DNA of 64,000 nucleotides from Fontibacillus phaseoli (GCF_003337355.1 NZ_QPJW01000009.1:1-64000), one strand, 5' to 3'; counted from the stretch's first letter, positions 9,880 to 20,147 are shown. Numbers and translations: made by a program. Notes: a model not told the origin generated them from the sequence alone.

Positions 9880-10135
9880 AAAAAAAGTCCCCCGTCTCAA
9901 TAAGAGACGAGAGACTTAAGTTCCCGCGGTACCACTCTAAGTGCTGATCCATGACCCAGCCACTCTGCTGGATAACGGCCAACCACCGGATTAGCCTATA
10001 AAACAACTCAATGTCAGCTGCTGATCGGCAAACCATCTCCCGGGCCCGATTCATTTGCGGCTTCCATACCGGCTCCCACCCCTCCGGCTCGCTGTTATGG
10101 AATTCCGCAAAATACTATCCCGTTCACGGATATTA
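9880..10135 (-). promoter_or_regulatory. T-box riboswitch leader of argS
   Basis: On the minus strand the leader carries the T-box sequence GAGTGGTACCGCGGG (about 9921-9936), which pairs with the uncharged tRNA acceptor end, followed by a terminator (stem 9886-9898 with 9904-9916, then a run of Ts). Upstream are stem I elements GAGCCGGAGG and GGAAGCC. The specifier is probably CGG (arginine) in GAATCGGGCCCGG; that choice is inferred from position and from the gene behind it. Confidence 0.8.
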
Positions 10136-10191
10136 ACAAAATATTAGAATTGAATATATAGCAAAATCATCGAAACGTCAACGATAGCGAG

Positions 10192-10584
10192 TCAGCGCCG
10201 AAAAAAAGTGATCGAGCCGTCCTTGATCTTTTTGCCGATCCACTTCATCAACAGCATACGGTATAGCGGACGCGTCAAAGGGAATACCATAGTGAATCCG
10301 ATCAAGTCGGTCACAAACCCTGGAATCAGCAATAAAATTCCGCCGCCGAAAACGCACATTCCTTCAATCATGATCTTGCCCGGCACCTGACGGCCATTCA
10401 TCTGCGCTTTGGCATCGGCGAGCACTTTGCGTCCTTCAAACTGCATCATTAAGCCGCCGATAATCGAGGTAGCCAATGTAAGAAAAATCGTCTTCCCTAC
10501 CCCCAGCCTTTCGGCAACTTCCACATAACCCCAGAATTCTACGATCGGGACTACGACAATCAAAACGGCAATCCATTTACGCAT
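10192..10584 (-). CDS. fxsA: FxsA family membrane protein
   Basis: 130 residues. Hydrophobic helices at about 3-20, 27-45 and 74-100 and a basic C-terminal tail match the FxsA family (suppressor of F exclusion of phage T7 in E. coli; YtzA in B. subtilis). The typical VEFWGYVEVAERLG start and GGILLLIPGFVTDLIG segment are present. The start is the ATG nine codons into the longer frame, behind AAGGAG. Position between pyk and ytvI is conserved with B. subtilis. Confidence 0.88.
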   Translation of the reverse strand: MRKWIAVLIVVVPIVEFWGYVEVAERLGVGKTIFLTLATSIIGGLMMQFEGRKVLADAKAQMNGRQVPGKIMIEGMCVFGGGILLLIPGFVTDLIGFTMVFPLTRPLYRMLLMKWIGKKIKDGSITFFRR

Positions 10585-10674
10585 AATAATAACTCCTTTT
10601 TCTAGCAGCATGCCTTCTTAAAGGATGATGGCAATTCATTCTAAAGAGTATTGTACCGTTTTGATTCCCCATAA

Positions 10675-11097
10675 TCAAAATTTGCTGGCTTGCTCAAAAG
10701 CCTCATACCAATCCGGAAACACCTTTTTAAATTGAACCGGCTTAAAATCCTCGCGCCGGACTACATAGTGCGTCGAAGAACCTTCTACGCACAACTCACC
10801 ATCTCCGTTCAATACTTCGTAACCATATTCCGTTTTTACTCCACCGTTTTTTCTGATCCAAGTTTTCAGTAATACATCGTCCCCGTAACGGACTCCTTTC
10901 TTGTATTCAATCCGCATTTCCTGTACGGGCGAAATATATCCCTCTTGTTCCATATGGATGTAATTAAAGCCTAAATCTTCGATCAACTTGGTCCGGCCCG
11001 CCTCAAACCATCCCAAATAATGAGCGTGATAAATGATTCCCATCATATCGAACTCAAAATATTTAGGCTTAATTTCCAGCTCACTGACATATGACAT
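10675..11097 (-). CDS. hotdog-fold acyl-CoA thioesterase (YbgC/FadM type)
   Basis: 140 residues of the 4-hydroxybenzoyl-CoA thioesterase-like family. The catalytic motif is visible as FEFDMMGIIYHAHYLGWFE, with the aspartate that activates water, and the strands of a single hotdog domain follow. It hydrolyses an acyl-CoA thioester; the chain preference is unknown. Starts behind GAGGGTG and lies between pyk and fxsA on the same strand, beyond the pyk terminator. Confidence 0.85.
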   Translation of the reverse strand: MSYVSELEIKPKYFEFDMMGIIYHAHYLGWFEAGRTKLIEDLGFNYIHMEQEGYISPVQEMRIEYKKGVRYGDDVLLKTWIRKNGGVKTEYGYEVLNGDGELCVEGSSTHYVVRREDFKPVQFKKVFPDWYEAFEQASKF

Positions 11098-11155
11098 AAG
11101 TACACCCTCTTTTGCCTGTATTAGCTACTCCGAAACCCGCAAAATCCAGTATATC

Positions 11156-11197
11156 AAAAAAGCAATGGGAAGTCCGAATTCGGGCGTCCCATTGCTC
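11156..11197 (-). terminator. pyk terminator
   Basis: AGCAATGGGA / TCCCATTGCT stem with an A/T and CCG/CGG centre, followed on the minus strand by TTTTTT. Confidence 0.9.
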
Positions 11198-11227
11198 TTG
11201 AATGTATATCGAAACTTCTAGCAGCTA

Positions 11228-12649
11228 TTATTTACGAACTTGACCGATTTTAATCAGGTTCGTCGAACCGGAACGGCCCAGCGGAATACCCGCAGTGATA
11301 ACAACCAGGTCTCCTTCTTTAACGAGACCGGAGTTCAAGCCGCCCTTCATAGCGTTATCGAACATTTCATCCGTGGAAGTAGCCACTTCACCTTTAACAG
11401 GTGTCACGCCCCAGTTCAGGGCAAGACGGCGGCAAGTTTGTTCCACAGTCGTTACGGCGATAATCGGAGCTTTCGGACGGTATTTGGATACCATGCGAGC
11501 AGTATAGCCGGTTTCGGTCGATGTGATGATCGCTTTGGCGTTCAATTCCAGAGCGGAGTTGGCAACCGCTTGGCTGATCGCTTCAGTAACCGTCGTTTGT
11601 TGCGCATTGCTTTGTTTGATGAAAATTTCGCGGTATTCCAGAGCGGACTCCGCTTTTTCAGCGATGCGGGACATCGTCAGAACGGATTCCACCGGATATT
11701 TCCCCGCAGCGGTTTCCCCGGACAGCATGATAGCGTCAGTGCCGTCAAAGATCGCGTTCGCCACGTCACTCGCTTCAGCGCGTGTAGGTCTTGGGTTGCG
11801 TTGCATGGAATCCAGCATTTGTGTTGCCGTGATAACCGGTTTGCCGACGCGGTTACATTTTTCGATCATGCGTTTTTGAACCAAAGGTACATCTTCCGCA
11901 GGAATTTCCACACCAAGATCACCACGGGCTACCATCAGACCGTCGGAAACTTCCAAAATTTCGTCCAGGTTGTCTACACCTTGTTGGTTCTCGATTTTGG
12001 AGATAATTTGGATATGAGTAGCATTGCTGCCCTCGAGCAATTCACGGATCTCGAGCACGTCGCTAGCTTTACGAACGAAGGAAGCCGCAATAAAATCGAT
12101 GCCTTGTTCGATCCCGAACTTGATGTCGTTAGCATCTTTCTCTGTGATGCCTGGCAGGGAAATGTTCACGCCCGGTACGTTAACGCCTTTCTTGCTCTTG
12201 ATCGTACCACCGTTAATGATGCGGCACTTGATTTCTGTTCCTTGAACATCCACTACCGTCAAACCGATCAAACCGTCATCGATCAGAATCGTCGAACCGG
12301 CTTCCACGTCTCCAGGCAGCTCTTTGTAAGTAATGGAGATGCGGTCTTTGTCGCCAAGAATTTCTTCCGTGGTCAACGTGATGAACTCGTCTTGCTCAAG
12401 CTCGATCGGTTCTACCTTCAATTTGCCGGTGCGGATTTCAGGACCTTTAGTGTCCAGCAGTATGGCGATTGATTTCCCCAGCTCTTCGCTCGCTTTGCGG
12501 ATCGTTTTGATCCGGTTGCCATGCTCCTCGAAATCTCCGTGGGAGAAGTTCAGGCGAGCGACGTTCATTCCAGCCATAATCAGTTTCTTGATGTTTTCTA
12601 ACGATTCACTGGAAGGACCGATAGTACATACGATTTTTGTTTTGCGCAT
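11228..12649 (-). CDS. pyk: pyruvate kinase
   Basis: Transfers phosphate from phosphoenolpyruvate to ADP, the last glycolytic step. 473 residues: barrel A/C domains with the opening [16 protein letters not shown], the active-site region [23 protein letters not shown] and [12 protein letters not shown], then [15 protein letters not shown]. Bacillus and many relatives carry an extra C-terminal PEP-utiliser-like domain (about 585 residues in total); it is absent here and the protein ends with the ordinary C domain. It follows accA by 110 bases; pfkA, which sits between them in B. subtilis, is missing. Confidence 0.96.
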   Translation of the reverse strand: MRKTKIVCTIGPSSESLENIKKLIMAGMNVARLNFSHGDFEEHGNRIKTIRKASEELGKSIAILLDTKGPEIRTGKLKVEPIELEQDEFITLTTEEILGDKDRISITYKELPGDVEAGSTILIDDGLIGLTVVDVQGTEIKCRIINGGTIKSKKGVNVPGVNISLPGITEKDANDIKFGIEQGIDFIAASFVRKASDVLEIRELLEGSNATHIQIISKIENQQGVDNLDEILEVSDGLMVARGDLGVEIPAEDVPLVQKRMIEKCNRVGKPVITATQMLDSMQRNPRPTRAEASDVANAIFDGTDAIMLSGETAAGKYPVESVLTMSRIAEKAESALEYREIFIKQSNAQQTTVTEAISQAVANSALELNAKAIITSTETGYTARMVSKYRPKAPIIAVTTVEQTCRRLALNWGVTPVKGEVATSTDEMFDNAMKGGLNSGLVKEGDLVVITAGIPLGRSGSTNLIKIGQVRK

Positions 12650-12759
12650 TTTGGGTTTCCTCCGTTTATTTAGTTCTCTCTATACTTCTTTTCCAACAAT
12701 TAAATTTACTACAAATCTCTTCTTTTGTATAGGAAGTTTATCATATTGTAACAGTCTAT

Positions 12760-13782
12760 CTAGTCATTACCGACTAGAGTGGAATCTATAATGAGTTCTT
12801 CCGCTTTTTCGGGACTTTCTTTGGGCGCCCCACCCTCAAATTCTCCGATTTTGCGGAACTTCCGGTAGCGATCTTCCACCAACTCGTCCGGATTCATCAG
12901 AGACAATTCCTCCAGATGGCGGATCAGCCCGTCCTTAATCGCTGATGCGGTGATCTCGTAATCCCGATGGGCGCCGCCTTTAGGCTCCGGTATGATCTCT
13001 TCGATCACCTCCATATCCAGGAGATCTTGCGCGGTGATCTTCATCGCTTCGGCCGCTTGATCCGCTTTCGAAGCATCCTTCCAAAGAATCGAGGCCGCCC
13101 CGTTCGGCGAGATGACGGAGTAAATTGCATTCTCCAGCATCAGCACCCGGTTGCCCACGCCAAGCGCAAGGGCTCCACCGCTGCCGCCTTCCCCGATAAC
13201 GACGCAAATGACAGGCACATGCAGCTTGGCCATCTCCAGCAAGTTCCGGGCGATCGCCTCGGATTGCCCTCTTTCCTCCGCCGTAATGCCCGGGTAGGCA
13301 CCCTTAGTATCGATAAAAGTGATGATCGGACGGCCGAATTTGTCGGCCTGATGCATCAAGCGCAGCGCTTTACGGAAGCCTTCCGGATGTGCGCTGCCGA
13401 AAAAGCGGGCGATATTGTCTTTCGTATCTTTCCCGCGCTGCTGGCCGAGTACCGTGACAGGAGTACCGTTTAACTTGGCTAACCCGCCGACCACGGCAAG
13501 ATCGTCGCCAAAGACCCGATCTCCGTGCAGCTCAACGAAATTTTCAAAAATAAGGGTAATCAAATCCAGCGAAGTCGGACGCTGGTGATGCCGGGCCAAA
13601 TGCATTTTTTGCGAAGGAGAGATATTGCTGTAAATCTCTTCCTCCAACTGCTTATAACGCTCCTCGAGCCGGGCGATTTCCTCGTTGAAATCGATTCCTT
13701 TCTCCATGCCGAACTGTTCAAGTTCCTGTATCTTCTCGCGGAGCTTCACGAGAGGCGATTCAAAAGGCAATTCACCCGCCAT
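12760..13782 (-). CDS. accA: acetyl-CoA carboxylase carboxyltransferase subunit alpha
   Basis: With AccD, transfers CO2 from carboxybiotin to acetyl-CoA to give malonyl-CoA for fatty acid synthesis. 340 residues, with an N-terminal helical region and a crotonase-like domain ([32 protein letters not shown] segment, [12 protein letters not shown] oxyanion region). The C-terminal 25 residues are a polar extension. It overlaps accD by 11 bases and has its own strong ribosome site, AAAGGAGG. Confidence 0.95.
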   Translation of the reverse strand: MAGELPFESPLVKLREKIQELEQFGMEKGIDFNEEIARLEERYKQLEEEIYSNISPSQKMHLARHHQRPTSLDLITLIFENFVELHGDRVFGDDLAVVGGLAKLNGTPVTVLGQQRGKDTKDNIARFFGSAHPEGFRKALRLMHQADKFGRPIITFIDTKGAYPGITAEERGQSEAIARNLLEMAKLHVPVICVVIGEGGSGGALALGVGNRVLMLENAIYSVISPNGAASILWKDASKADQAAEAMKITAQDLLDMEVIEEIIPEPKGGAHRDYEITASAIKDGLIRHLEELSLMNPDELVEDRYRKFRKIGEFEGGAPKESPEKAEELIIDSTLVGND

Positions 13783-14677
13783 TGTTGACCCCTCCTTTCA
13801 CTCCATGCAGGTCTAGCATTTGAGACAACGTAGCTCTAAGCTCTTTGCGGTGAACAACCATATCCAGTTGTCCGTGCTGCAGATTGAATTCCGCCGTCTG
13901 GAAATCATCCGGCAGCTTCTGACGAATCGTTTGTTCAATGACGATCCGTCCGGCAAAGCCGAACACCGCGCCCGGTTCTGCGATAATCACGTCTCCGAGC
14001 ATGGCAAAACTGGCCGAAACGCCCCCTGTAGTCGGGTCCGTAATGACCGAGATATAAAGGCCGCCCTGCTCGTCCAAACGAGCCAAGGCCGCGCTCGTTT
14101 TGGCCATCTGCATCAGACTTAAAATGCTCTCTTGCATCCGCGCCCCGCCCGAGGTTGAAAATATAATCAGCGGAAGCCGCTTCTCCGTGGCCGCTTCAAT
14201 GGCACGAGTAATTTTCTCACCGACGACGGAACCCATGCTGCCCGTGAAAAAATCAAAGCTCATCACGGCCACGACTGCTGGAAAGCCGCCGATCGTTCCC
14301 TCTCCGGTGACCACGGCTTCGCGAAGTCCGGATTTGAGTTTTTGCTGCTCCAACTTGTTTGCATACCCCGGAAAGTTCAAAGGATCGACGGAAACCAGAT
14401 CCTCGTCGTATTCCTGAAAACTCCCCTCATCCACAGTCATCCGGATGCGTTCCAGAGCATTCAGTCGCATATGGTGCCCGCAAGAAGGACATACCTTCAG
14501 GTTCTTTTCCAATTCCTTGCTGTATTGTATCGTGCCGCAGCGGCTGCACTTATTCATCAGACCTTCCGGTATTTCACGTTTCGGCCGATCTCCCGGTTCC
14601 GGACTTTGATCGCTCCCCAAACGTTCTGAAGGAATGGTCGCGTATTTTCTTTTTTTCTGAAACAAGTCTTTAAACAC
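13772..14677 (-). CDS. accD: acetyl-CoA carboxylase carboxyltransferase subunit beta
   Basis: 301 residues. The N-terminus holds the four-cysteine zinc ribbon (Cys44, Cys47, Cys63, Cys66: CSRCG...CPSCG), followed by the crotonase-like domain with [15 protein letters not shown] and the [10 protein letters not shown] motif. GTG start downstream of AAGAGGTG. Translationally linked to accA, as expected for two subunits needed in equal amounts. Confidence 0.95.
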   Translation of the reverse strand: MFKDLFQKKRKYATIPSERLGSDQSPEPGDRPKREIPEGLMNKCSRCGTIQYSKELEKNLKVCPSCGHHMRLNALERIRMTVDEGSFQEYDEDLVSVDPLNFPGYANKLEQQKLKSGLREAVVTGEGTIGGFPAVVAVMSFDFFTGSMGSVVGEKITRAIEAATEKRLPLIIFSTSGGARMQESILSLMQMAKTSAALARLDEQGGLYISVITDPTTGGVSASFAMLGDVIIAEPGAVFGFAGRIVIEQTIRQKLPDDFQTAEFNLQHGQLDMVVHRKELRATLSQMLDLHGVKGGVNNGG

Positions 14678-14764
14678 AACTACACCTCTTCAGCCGTTAA
14701 TGTATTGGCCGCATCACAGTAAGACAAGGAAATATAGTCAGTTACCCAGCCTATTTCCTTGCCT

Positions 14765-14953
14765 CTAAGGATGCAATATCGAATTCAGAACTTCTTGAAC
14801 TTCTTCCAGTTCACCCGACGGAACTAAAATTTCAAACTGCTGTTTGGATAAATTAACAGGACGTGTTTGGACAAGAAAGCCTTCTTCGGTGAGTTTCGTC
14901 TTGATCATATCCGCAATCTTTGCGGTAGGCGCAATGTACATTACAGTCCACAT
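14765..14953 (-). CDS. small DUF2007-like protein
   Basis: About 62 residues from the ATG at MWTVMYIAPTAK to NSILHP. The pattern (short ferredoxin-like protein with KIADMIKTKLTEEGFLVQ and FEILVPSGELEEVQEVL) matches small DUF2007 'putative signal transducing' proteins, whose job is unknown. A TTG four codons earlier sits better behind GGGGGC and may be the true start; the frame extends further upstream without support. Located between accD and the PgpA-like gene. Confidence 0.65.
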   Translation of the reverse strand: MWTVMYIAPTAKIADMIKTKLTEEGFLVQTRPVNLSKQQFEILVPSGELEEVQEVLNSILHP

Positions 14954-15049
14954 GTCCTTTTCCAAGCCCCCTAACCTTATCTTTGAGCCCATATAATAGA
15001 GTAATGATAACATAATTTTCAAAAATACCGCAACAAAGGAGAAAGTGTC

Positions 15050-15142
15050 ATGGAAGCCTTGCCGTTATCGGATAGTGCGGACTCGAACATGATAAATTTG
15101 GAGGCCTGGTTGTATCCGGGTCAACATCAGCCGGAGGGATAG
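15050..15142 (+). CDS. candidate small protein, 30 residues
   Basis: A short frame beginning MEALPLSDSADSNMINL and ending at TAG. It is preceded by AAAGGAG at ideal spacing, which is the only strong support; the peptide is acidic and not a membrane segment. Its last 16 bases overlap the 3' end of the PgpA-like gene on the other strand. It could be a leader or chance. Confidence 0.3.
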   Translation: MEALPLSDSADSNMINLEAWLYPGQHQPEG

Positions 15143-15615
15143 GTAGCGGCATTGCCGCTCCTGTGGGCGATTCTGGCCGAAGCCGCTGCGGCGAGACCGG
15201 CTACCAGGTCATCAAGAAAAACATGGATATCGGCACCCTTATTATTAAGTTTTCCAATTATTTCCGGCTTAACCTTGTCCAAATAGCCGAAGCTGGTCAA
15301 TCCGATCATGCCGAACACGCTCGTAATTCCGAGTGCCATCGTTTCATCCACGCCGTACAAAGGTTCATCCGCCTCAAGAATGGATTGAAGCGGCTCCGGA
15401 AGCATCTTTTGCTCGGCCAATTCATCCAATGCGATCCCAGTGAACAACGTATACTGAACCTCGCGTTTCTGCAATACCGCCTTAACGCTGTCCATGCATT
15501 GTTCCAATTCCAAATCCTTATGGTATGGAAGTTGCAGCGAATAAACAATTTCGGCAATCTCTTCAAGCCTTACTCCCCGCCTTAGCAGCTGTGCCTCAGC
15601 TACTTCATATGACAT
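15127..15615 (-). CDS. phosphatidylglycerophosphatase A-like protein (YutG type)
   Basis: 162 residues. The C-terminal half carries the PgpA-family signature: YGVDETMALGI, GLTSFGYLDKVKPEIIGKLN and FLDDLVAGLAAA. PgpA removes phosphate from phosphatidylglycerophosphate, but Bacillus YutG-type relatives are soluble-looking and their substrate is not established. The start is the second of two nearby ATGs, seven bases after GGGAGG. Monocistronic. The 650 bases between it and the dnaE stop hold no gene I can support. Confidence 0.75.
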   Translation of the reverse strand: MSYEVAEAQLLRRGVRLEEIAEIVYSLQLPYHKDLELEQCMDSVKAVLQKREVQYTLFTGIALDELAEQKMLPEPLQSILEADEPLYGVDETMALGITSVFGMIGLTSFGYLDKVKPEIIGKLNNKGADIHVFLDDLVAGLAAAASARIAHRSGNAATYPSG

Positions 15616-15865
15616 GCTCATCCCTCCCGGATTACGATAAACACCCATTCGGGAGCCAGACGGGATTTCTGCTCGTTAAACTTCTGCTTTCTGCGTTTGC
15701 TCGTTTATTGCCAGCATTTGCTCGTTTAGCGTCTGTTCGAATACGTCGGCCCGACTTGGGTGTTCTGTCCATCGTGTTCCTAAGTGTATGCGGAGAGGAG
15801 GGAAAATGTTCATTAAAAACATTCCTCTTCACGTCCGAATAAATGAAGCGGCTTTGATAAACCAA

Positions 15866-16271
15866 AGCGCATTTCTACTATTATAAATCTACAAATTTCG
15901 CTGGTAGTTCTGAATCCCGCCGCGCACAGAATTTGTCCATGTGTGGTGGAAAATAACATCAAAATGTCTTTCAAAAGGTGGACACTTTTCTATGAGGACA
16001 GTATATTGCGACTTATCCGAAACTATCTATATACAGTAAATTCAACTAAGTAAACAATCTAAATATAGATATATTTAGCAAAAGAGGGATTTAACCCTCG
16101 TGTCCACTTTTAGATGGACATTTTCGCGATTTGTCCGCCTAGAGAATACACCTTCTCGTCAATCTATTAAATTCCGCATATCATGGCCTGAGAGACAGTC
16201 AAGGTTACTAGGAGGTTCGAACGACCTATAGCCGCAATTTGCGACAAAGGAAAGAAGCTAAAATCCGCCCC
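15866..16271. other. A/T-rich intergenic spacer without a visible gene
   Basis: Downstream of dnaE. It contains several GTCCA/TGGAC words (for example AAGGTGGACAC near 15.98 kb and GTGTCCAC near 16.10 kb) that could pair, and a small GAGGG-ATTTAA-CCCTC hairpin at 16083-16098. No T-run marks a terminator and no frame has a ribosome site. Confidence 0.4.
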
Positions 16272-19200
16272 TTACTTCACTTTGACCGTATCCGGTCCGA
16301 GCAACTGTTCCAATTCACGGAACAGGTCCGGTGACGGCTTGATGCGATAGCGTTCGTTTAGCGCAAGCAGTTTGCCGGTGCTTTCATAAAACAGCACGGT
16401 CGGAACCGGACCGGGGTGAAGCTCAAGCACCGCCTTGAGCTTCTCCAGCAGGCCGGCGCTCTCCGCCGCCGCCGTGATTTTGATGAAGACGCGCTGCTCC
16501 GCGGGCGTCTTCCGTTCGCGGCCGGCCGGCGCTCCCGCAACGGCTGCGGGCCGCGTCTGCGCCGCCGCCGTTGCAGGCGGCGCAGCACTGGCACTGCCGC
16601 TGCGGGCGCCTTTGGCGGCCCCCGGCGGCGACCCGGCCGCGGCGCGGCCCGAGCGCGAAGCCAGGCCGCGCTTCAACTGCGCAAGGCTTTGCGCGCTGAG
16701 CGGCGCCACCTCATCGGCCAGCAGCTTGAAGCCTTCGTCCTGCTGCTGGACGGTGGCGCGAAGCGCCAGCAGAGCCCCCTTGGCGATGTGCGGCGAGCAC
16801 CGCCGCCACACCTCGGGGAACAGCACGACCTCGCAGCGCTCGATTTGATCCTCGAGCTCCATGAAGGCCATCGCCTTCCCCTGCTTGGTCGTGATGGCCT
16901 TCACCGATACTACCATTCCTGCGACGATTGCCTTACTTTCATCCGGCGCCTCCGCCAGGTCCATCAGCCGGTCGATGCCTGACTGCTCAAGCTGCTCGTC
17001 AAAATCGTCCAGCGGATGGCCGGATAAATACAGCCCGAGCAGTTCCCGTTCCAATTCCAGTTGTTGGGTCACCGTAAATTTCTGAATTTCGGGATACTCG
17101 ATATTCCAATTCGGCGTTTCCACAAAGTCGAACAGCTGAATTTGCAGATCTTCCCGTTCCTTGCGCCATTTCATCGCCGCTTCTACGGTCTCATCCAGCA
17201 TAGCCAGCAATTGTGCCCGGTGTCCCGGAAGCCCGTCAAAGGCCCCGCCCTGAATAAGCGATTCAATAACCCGCTTATTACAGACGCGCAAATCGACACG
17301 ACGGCAAAAATCGAGCAAACTGTCGAACGGAGACTCTTTGCGCTCCTGTAAGATACTTTCCATCGCCTGGGTTCCGACGTTCTTGATCGCCGCCAGACCG
17401 AAGCGGATCACGCCCGGGGATGCATCTAAATGATCGGAGAGGGCGGGATCACCTGAAGTAGCAGAGTTATCGCTTGTATCGATATTTCCCGAATGATGAC
17501 CGTAGCCATCGTCCTGCATGACTCCTTCTCCCGACGGGACGGACAAGCCGAGGCCCGCTTTCGCTTGCGGCGTAAACAACACGCCGCTCTCGTTCACGTC
17601 GGGCGGAAGTACCGTAATGCCCATACGGCGGCATTCCACGATGTATTCCGCCACCTTGCGATGGCTGCCCATCACGGCCGTAAGCATCGACGCCATGAAA
17701 TGCACCGGATAATGCGCTTTTAAATAGGCCGTCTGAAAAGCCAGCACCCCATACGCCGCGGCATGGGCGCGCGGGAACCCGTAGTTCGCGAACCGCACGA
17801 TCATATCGTAAACCGCATTCGCTTCCTCTTCCCGGTATCCCAGTGCGATGCTGCCGGTCACGAAGTGCTCTCTTTCCTCATCGAGCACTTCGCGCTTTTT
17901 CTTGGATACCGCCCGCCGCAGCAAATCCGCTTCGCCAAGCGAGAATCCGGCCATAACCGAGGCGATTTGCATGATCTGTTCCTGATACACAATGATCCCG
18001 TACGTATCTTTCAGGATCGGTTCCAAGTCCGGATGCGGATACTCTACCTTCGTCTCGCCATGCTTGCTCGAAATGAATTTCGGAATAAATTCCATCGGAC
18101 CGGGGCGGTACAGCGCCACGACCGAGATCACATCCTCAAACACCGACGGCTTAAGGTCGCGCAGCACCCGCCGGCACCCCGCGGACTCCAATTGGAACAC
18201 GCCCGTCGTTTCCCCGTGTCCCAGCATGTCATAGGTCATAGGGTCATCATCGGCGATCATCCGGAAATCGGGCGCCTTGCCGGTTTGCTCACCGATCCAG
18301 CGCATGCACCGCTCAATGATGGACAGGGTTCGCAGTCCGAGAAAGTCCATCTTCAACAGGCCAACCGACTCCAGATTTTCCATGGAGTACTGGGTCAATG
18401 CCGTTCCCTCGCTGCCTGCCTGCAAAGGTACCGCGTCCGTAAGCGGATCGCGGGAAATGACTACGCCTGCTGCATGCGTGGAAGCGTGGCGGGGCATGCC
18501 CTCCACCTTTTTGGCCATGTCCAGCAAGCCCTTGATCCGGGCATGCGAATCATACATCTGTTTGAGATCCGGGCTTTCCTTCAATGCCCGTTCTATCGTC
18601 ATGCCGATGAAACCGGGAATCAGCTTGGCGACTTTGTCGACTTCGCCGAAAGGCACATTCAGCGCCCGGCCCACATCGCGGACGGCCGCGCGGGCGGCCA
18701 TCGTTCCGAACGTAATAATCTGCGCAACATGCTCGGGGCCGTATTTCTCAGCAACGTAAGCGATGACTTCGTCCCGCCGTTCGTCGCTGAAGTCGATATC
18801 GATATCGGGCATCGTAATCCGTTCCGGATTCAGGAACCGTTCAAATAACAGTTTGTACTTCATCGGATCGACATCCGTAATGCGAAGTACGTAGGCGACC
18901 AGACTGCCCGCGGAAGATCCCCGCCCCGGACCGGTGGCGATACCGTTACGATGCGCGTAGGCGATGAAATCCCAAACGATCAAAAAGTAATCGGAAAAGC
19001 CCATGTTTCCGATAACCGTGAGTTCGTAACCCAGGCGCTCCTTCAGTTTGGCCTTCTGTGCCTCTCCCTGCCACTCTTCCAGATGTCCATACCGCTCGTT
19101 TAGACCTCGCTCGCACAGGTAAGCCAGGTAAGCCCCCGGCGTCATTCCTTCCGGAATCGGCCGGTAAGCCGGCAGAATATGGCGGCCGAATTCCAGCTCG

Positions 19201-20018
19201 AGCTGGCATTTCTCCGCGATTAAGTCGGTATTGGCAATCGCTTCGGGAAGATGCGGGAACAGCTCGGCCATTTGCTCCCCGCTTTTCAAATAAAGCTGGG
19301 AGGTATTTATTTTAAAGCGATCCTCGTCATCCACCGTTTTGCCCGTCCCGATGCAGATCAGCACATCCTGTACTTCGGCGTCGTCGTGGCCGAGATAATG
19401 CACGTCGTTCGTAGCTACAAGGGGGATGCCCGTTTCACGGGCCAGATCAACCAACAGAGGATTGACCTTCTTTTGTTCCGGAATGCCGTGATCCTGCAGT
19501 TCCAGATAAAAATCTTCACCAAACGCCTCGCGGTAACGAAGCGCGGCGCGCTTCGCCTCCTCAAGCCGGCCGTGAAGCAAATGCTGCGGCACTTCCCCGC
19601 CGAGGCATGCGCTGAGACAGATCAGGCCTTCCTTATGGCGCTCCAGCACTTCCCAATCGATCCTCGGCTTATAATGAAAGCCCTCAAGATGCCCGATCGA
19701 GCACAGTCTCATCAGATTGCGGTACCCGGTCTCATTTTTGGCAAGCAAAATCAAATGGTGGATCGGCTGGTCCTTCCGGCTTCCCCGTTCCTTCCGCGAC
19801 GCCGCCGTAAAATACATCTCGCACCCGATAATGGGCTTAATGCCGTGAGCCTTGCACAATTTATAAAAAGGAACCGCGCCGTACATCACGCCGTGATCGG
19901 TCAGCGCCAGCGATTTCATGCCAAAACCGGCCGCCGTGGCGACCAGATCCTCCAGGCGGGCCGCGCCGTCGAGGAGACTGTATTCACTATGTACGTGGAG
20001 ATGAACGAAGCTGTCCAT
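16272..20018 (-). CDS. dnaE: DNA polymerase III subunit alpha, DnaE type
   Basis: Replicative polymerase. In Bacillus this enzyme extends primers on the lagging strand before PolC takes over. Order: PHP domain (1-200, HVHSEYSLLDG and LTDHG), palm with catalytic aspartates in PDIDIDFSDERRD, fingers, helix-hairpin-helix region (GLAAIKNVG, about 875) and an OB fold (VVSVKAITTKQGKAMAF). At 1248 residues it is over 100 longer than B. subtilis DnaE. The excess lies in two insertions: a polar, Ser/Asp-rich one around 825-870 and an Ala/Gly/Pro/Arg-rich one around 1113-1170, whose DNA is much more G+C-rich than its surroundings. Start ATG follows GGAAGG. Confidence 0.94.
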   Translation of the reverse strand: MDSFVHLHVHSEYSLLDGAARLEDLVATAAGFGMKSLALTDHGVMYGAVPFYKLCKAHGIKPIIGCEMYFTAASRKERGSRKDQPIHHLILLAKNETGYRNLMRLCSIGHLEGFHYKPRIDWEVLERHKEGLICLSACLGGEVPQHLLHGRLEEAKRAALRYREAFGEDFYLELQDHGIPEQKKVNPLLVDLARETGIPLVATNDVHYLGHDDAEVQDVLICIGTGKTVDDEDRFKINTSQLYLKSGEQMAELFPHLPEAIANTDLIAEKCQLELEFGRHILPAYRPIPEGMTPGAYLAYLCERGLNERYGHLEEWQGEAQKAKLKERLGYELTVIGNMGFSDYFLIVWDFIAYAHRNGIATGPGRGSSAGSLVAYVLRITDVDPMKYKLLFERFLNPERITMPDIDIDFSDERRDEVIAYVAEKYGPEHVAQIITFGTMAARAAVRDVGRALNVPFGEVDKVAKLIPGFIGMTIERALKESPDLKQMYDSHARIKGLLDMAKKVEGMPRHASTHAAGVVISRDPLTDAVPLQAGSEGTALTQYSMENLESVGLLKMDFLGLRTLSIIERCMRWIGEQTGKAPDFRMIADDDPMTYDMLGHGETTGVFQLESAGCRRVLRDLKPSVFEDVISVVALYRPGPMEFIPKFISSKHGETKVEYPHPDLEPILKDTYGIIVYQEQIMQIASVMAGFSLGEADLLRRAVSKKKREVLDEEREHFVTGSIALGYREEEANAVYDMIVRFANYGFPRAHAAAYGVLAFQTAYLKAHYPVHFMASMLTAVMGSHRKVAEYIVECRRMGITVLPPDVNESGVLFTPQAKAGLGLSVPSGEGVMQDDGYGHHSGNIDTSDNSATSGDPALSDHLDASPGVIRFGLAAIKNVGTQAMESILQERKESPFDSLLDFCRRVDLRVCNKRVIESLIQGGAFDGLPGHRAQLLAMLDETVEAAMKWRKEREDLQIQLFDFVETPNWNIEYPEIQKFTVTQQLELERELLGLYLSGHPLDDFDEQLEQSGIDRLMDLAEAPDESKAIVAGMVVSVKAITTKQGKAMAFMELEDQIERCEVVLFPEVWRRCSPHIAKGALLALRATVQQQDEGFKLLADEVAPLSAQSLAQLKRGLASRSGRAAAGSPPGAAKGARSGSASAAPPATAAAQTRPAAVAGAPAGRERKTPAEQRVFIKITAAAESAGLLEKLKAVLELHPGPVPTVLFYESTGKLLALNERYRIKPSPDLFRELEQLLGPDTVKVK

Positions 20019-20147
20019 GCGTTTCCTTCCTTTCCATCAAAACATTTGTTCGCGTTTAAAAATATTTTATCATACATTGCTCAATTACGCCCATAGAATG
20101 GTATGGAGAAGGACAAGCGCAAAACCTGAAAGGGGAGTTACCCGAAG

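Noticed and set aside
15980..16140. CRISPR-like or regulatory array from repeated GTCCA words
   Set aside because: The words are short, irregularly spaced and in both orientations; no repeat-spacer structure.
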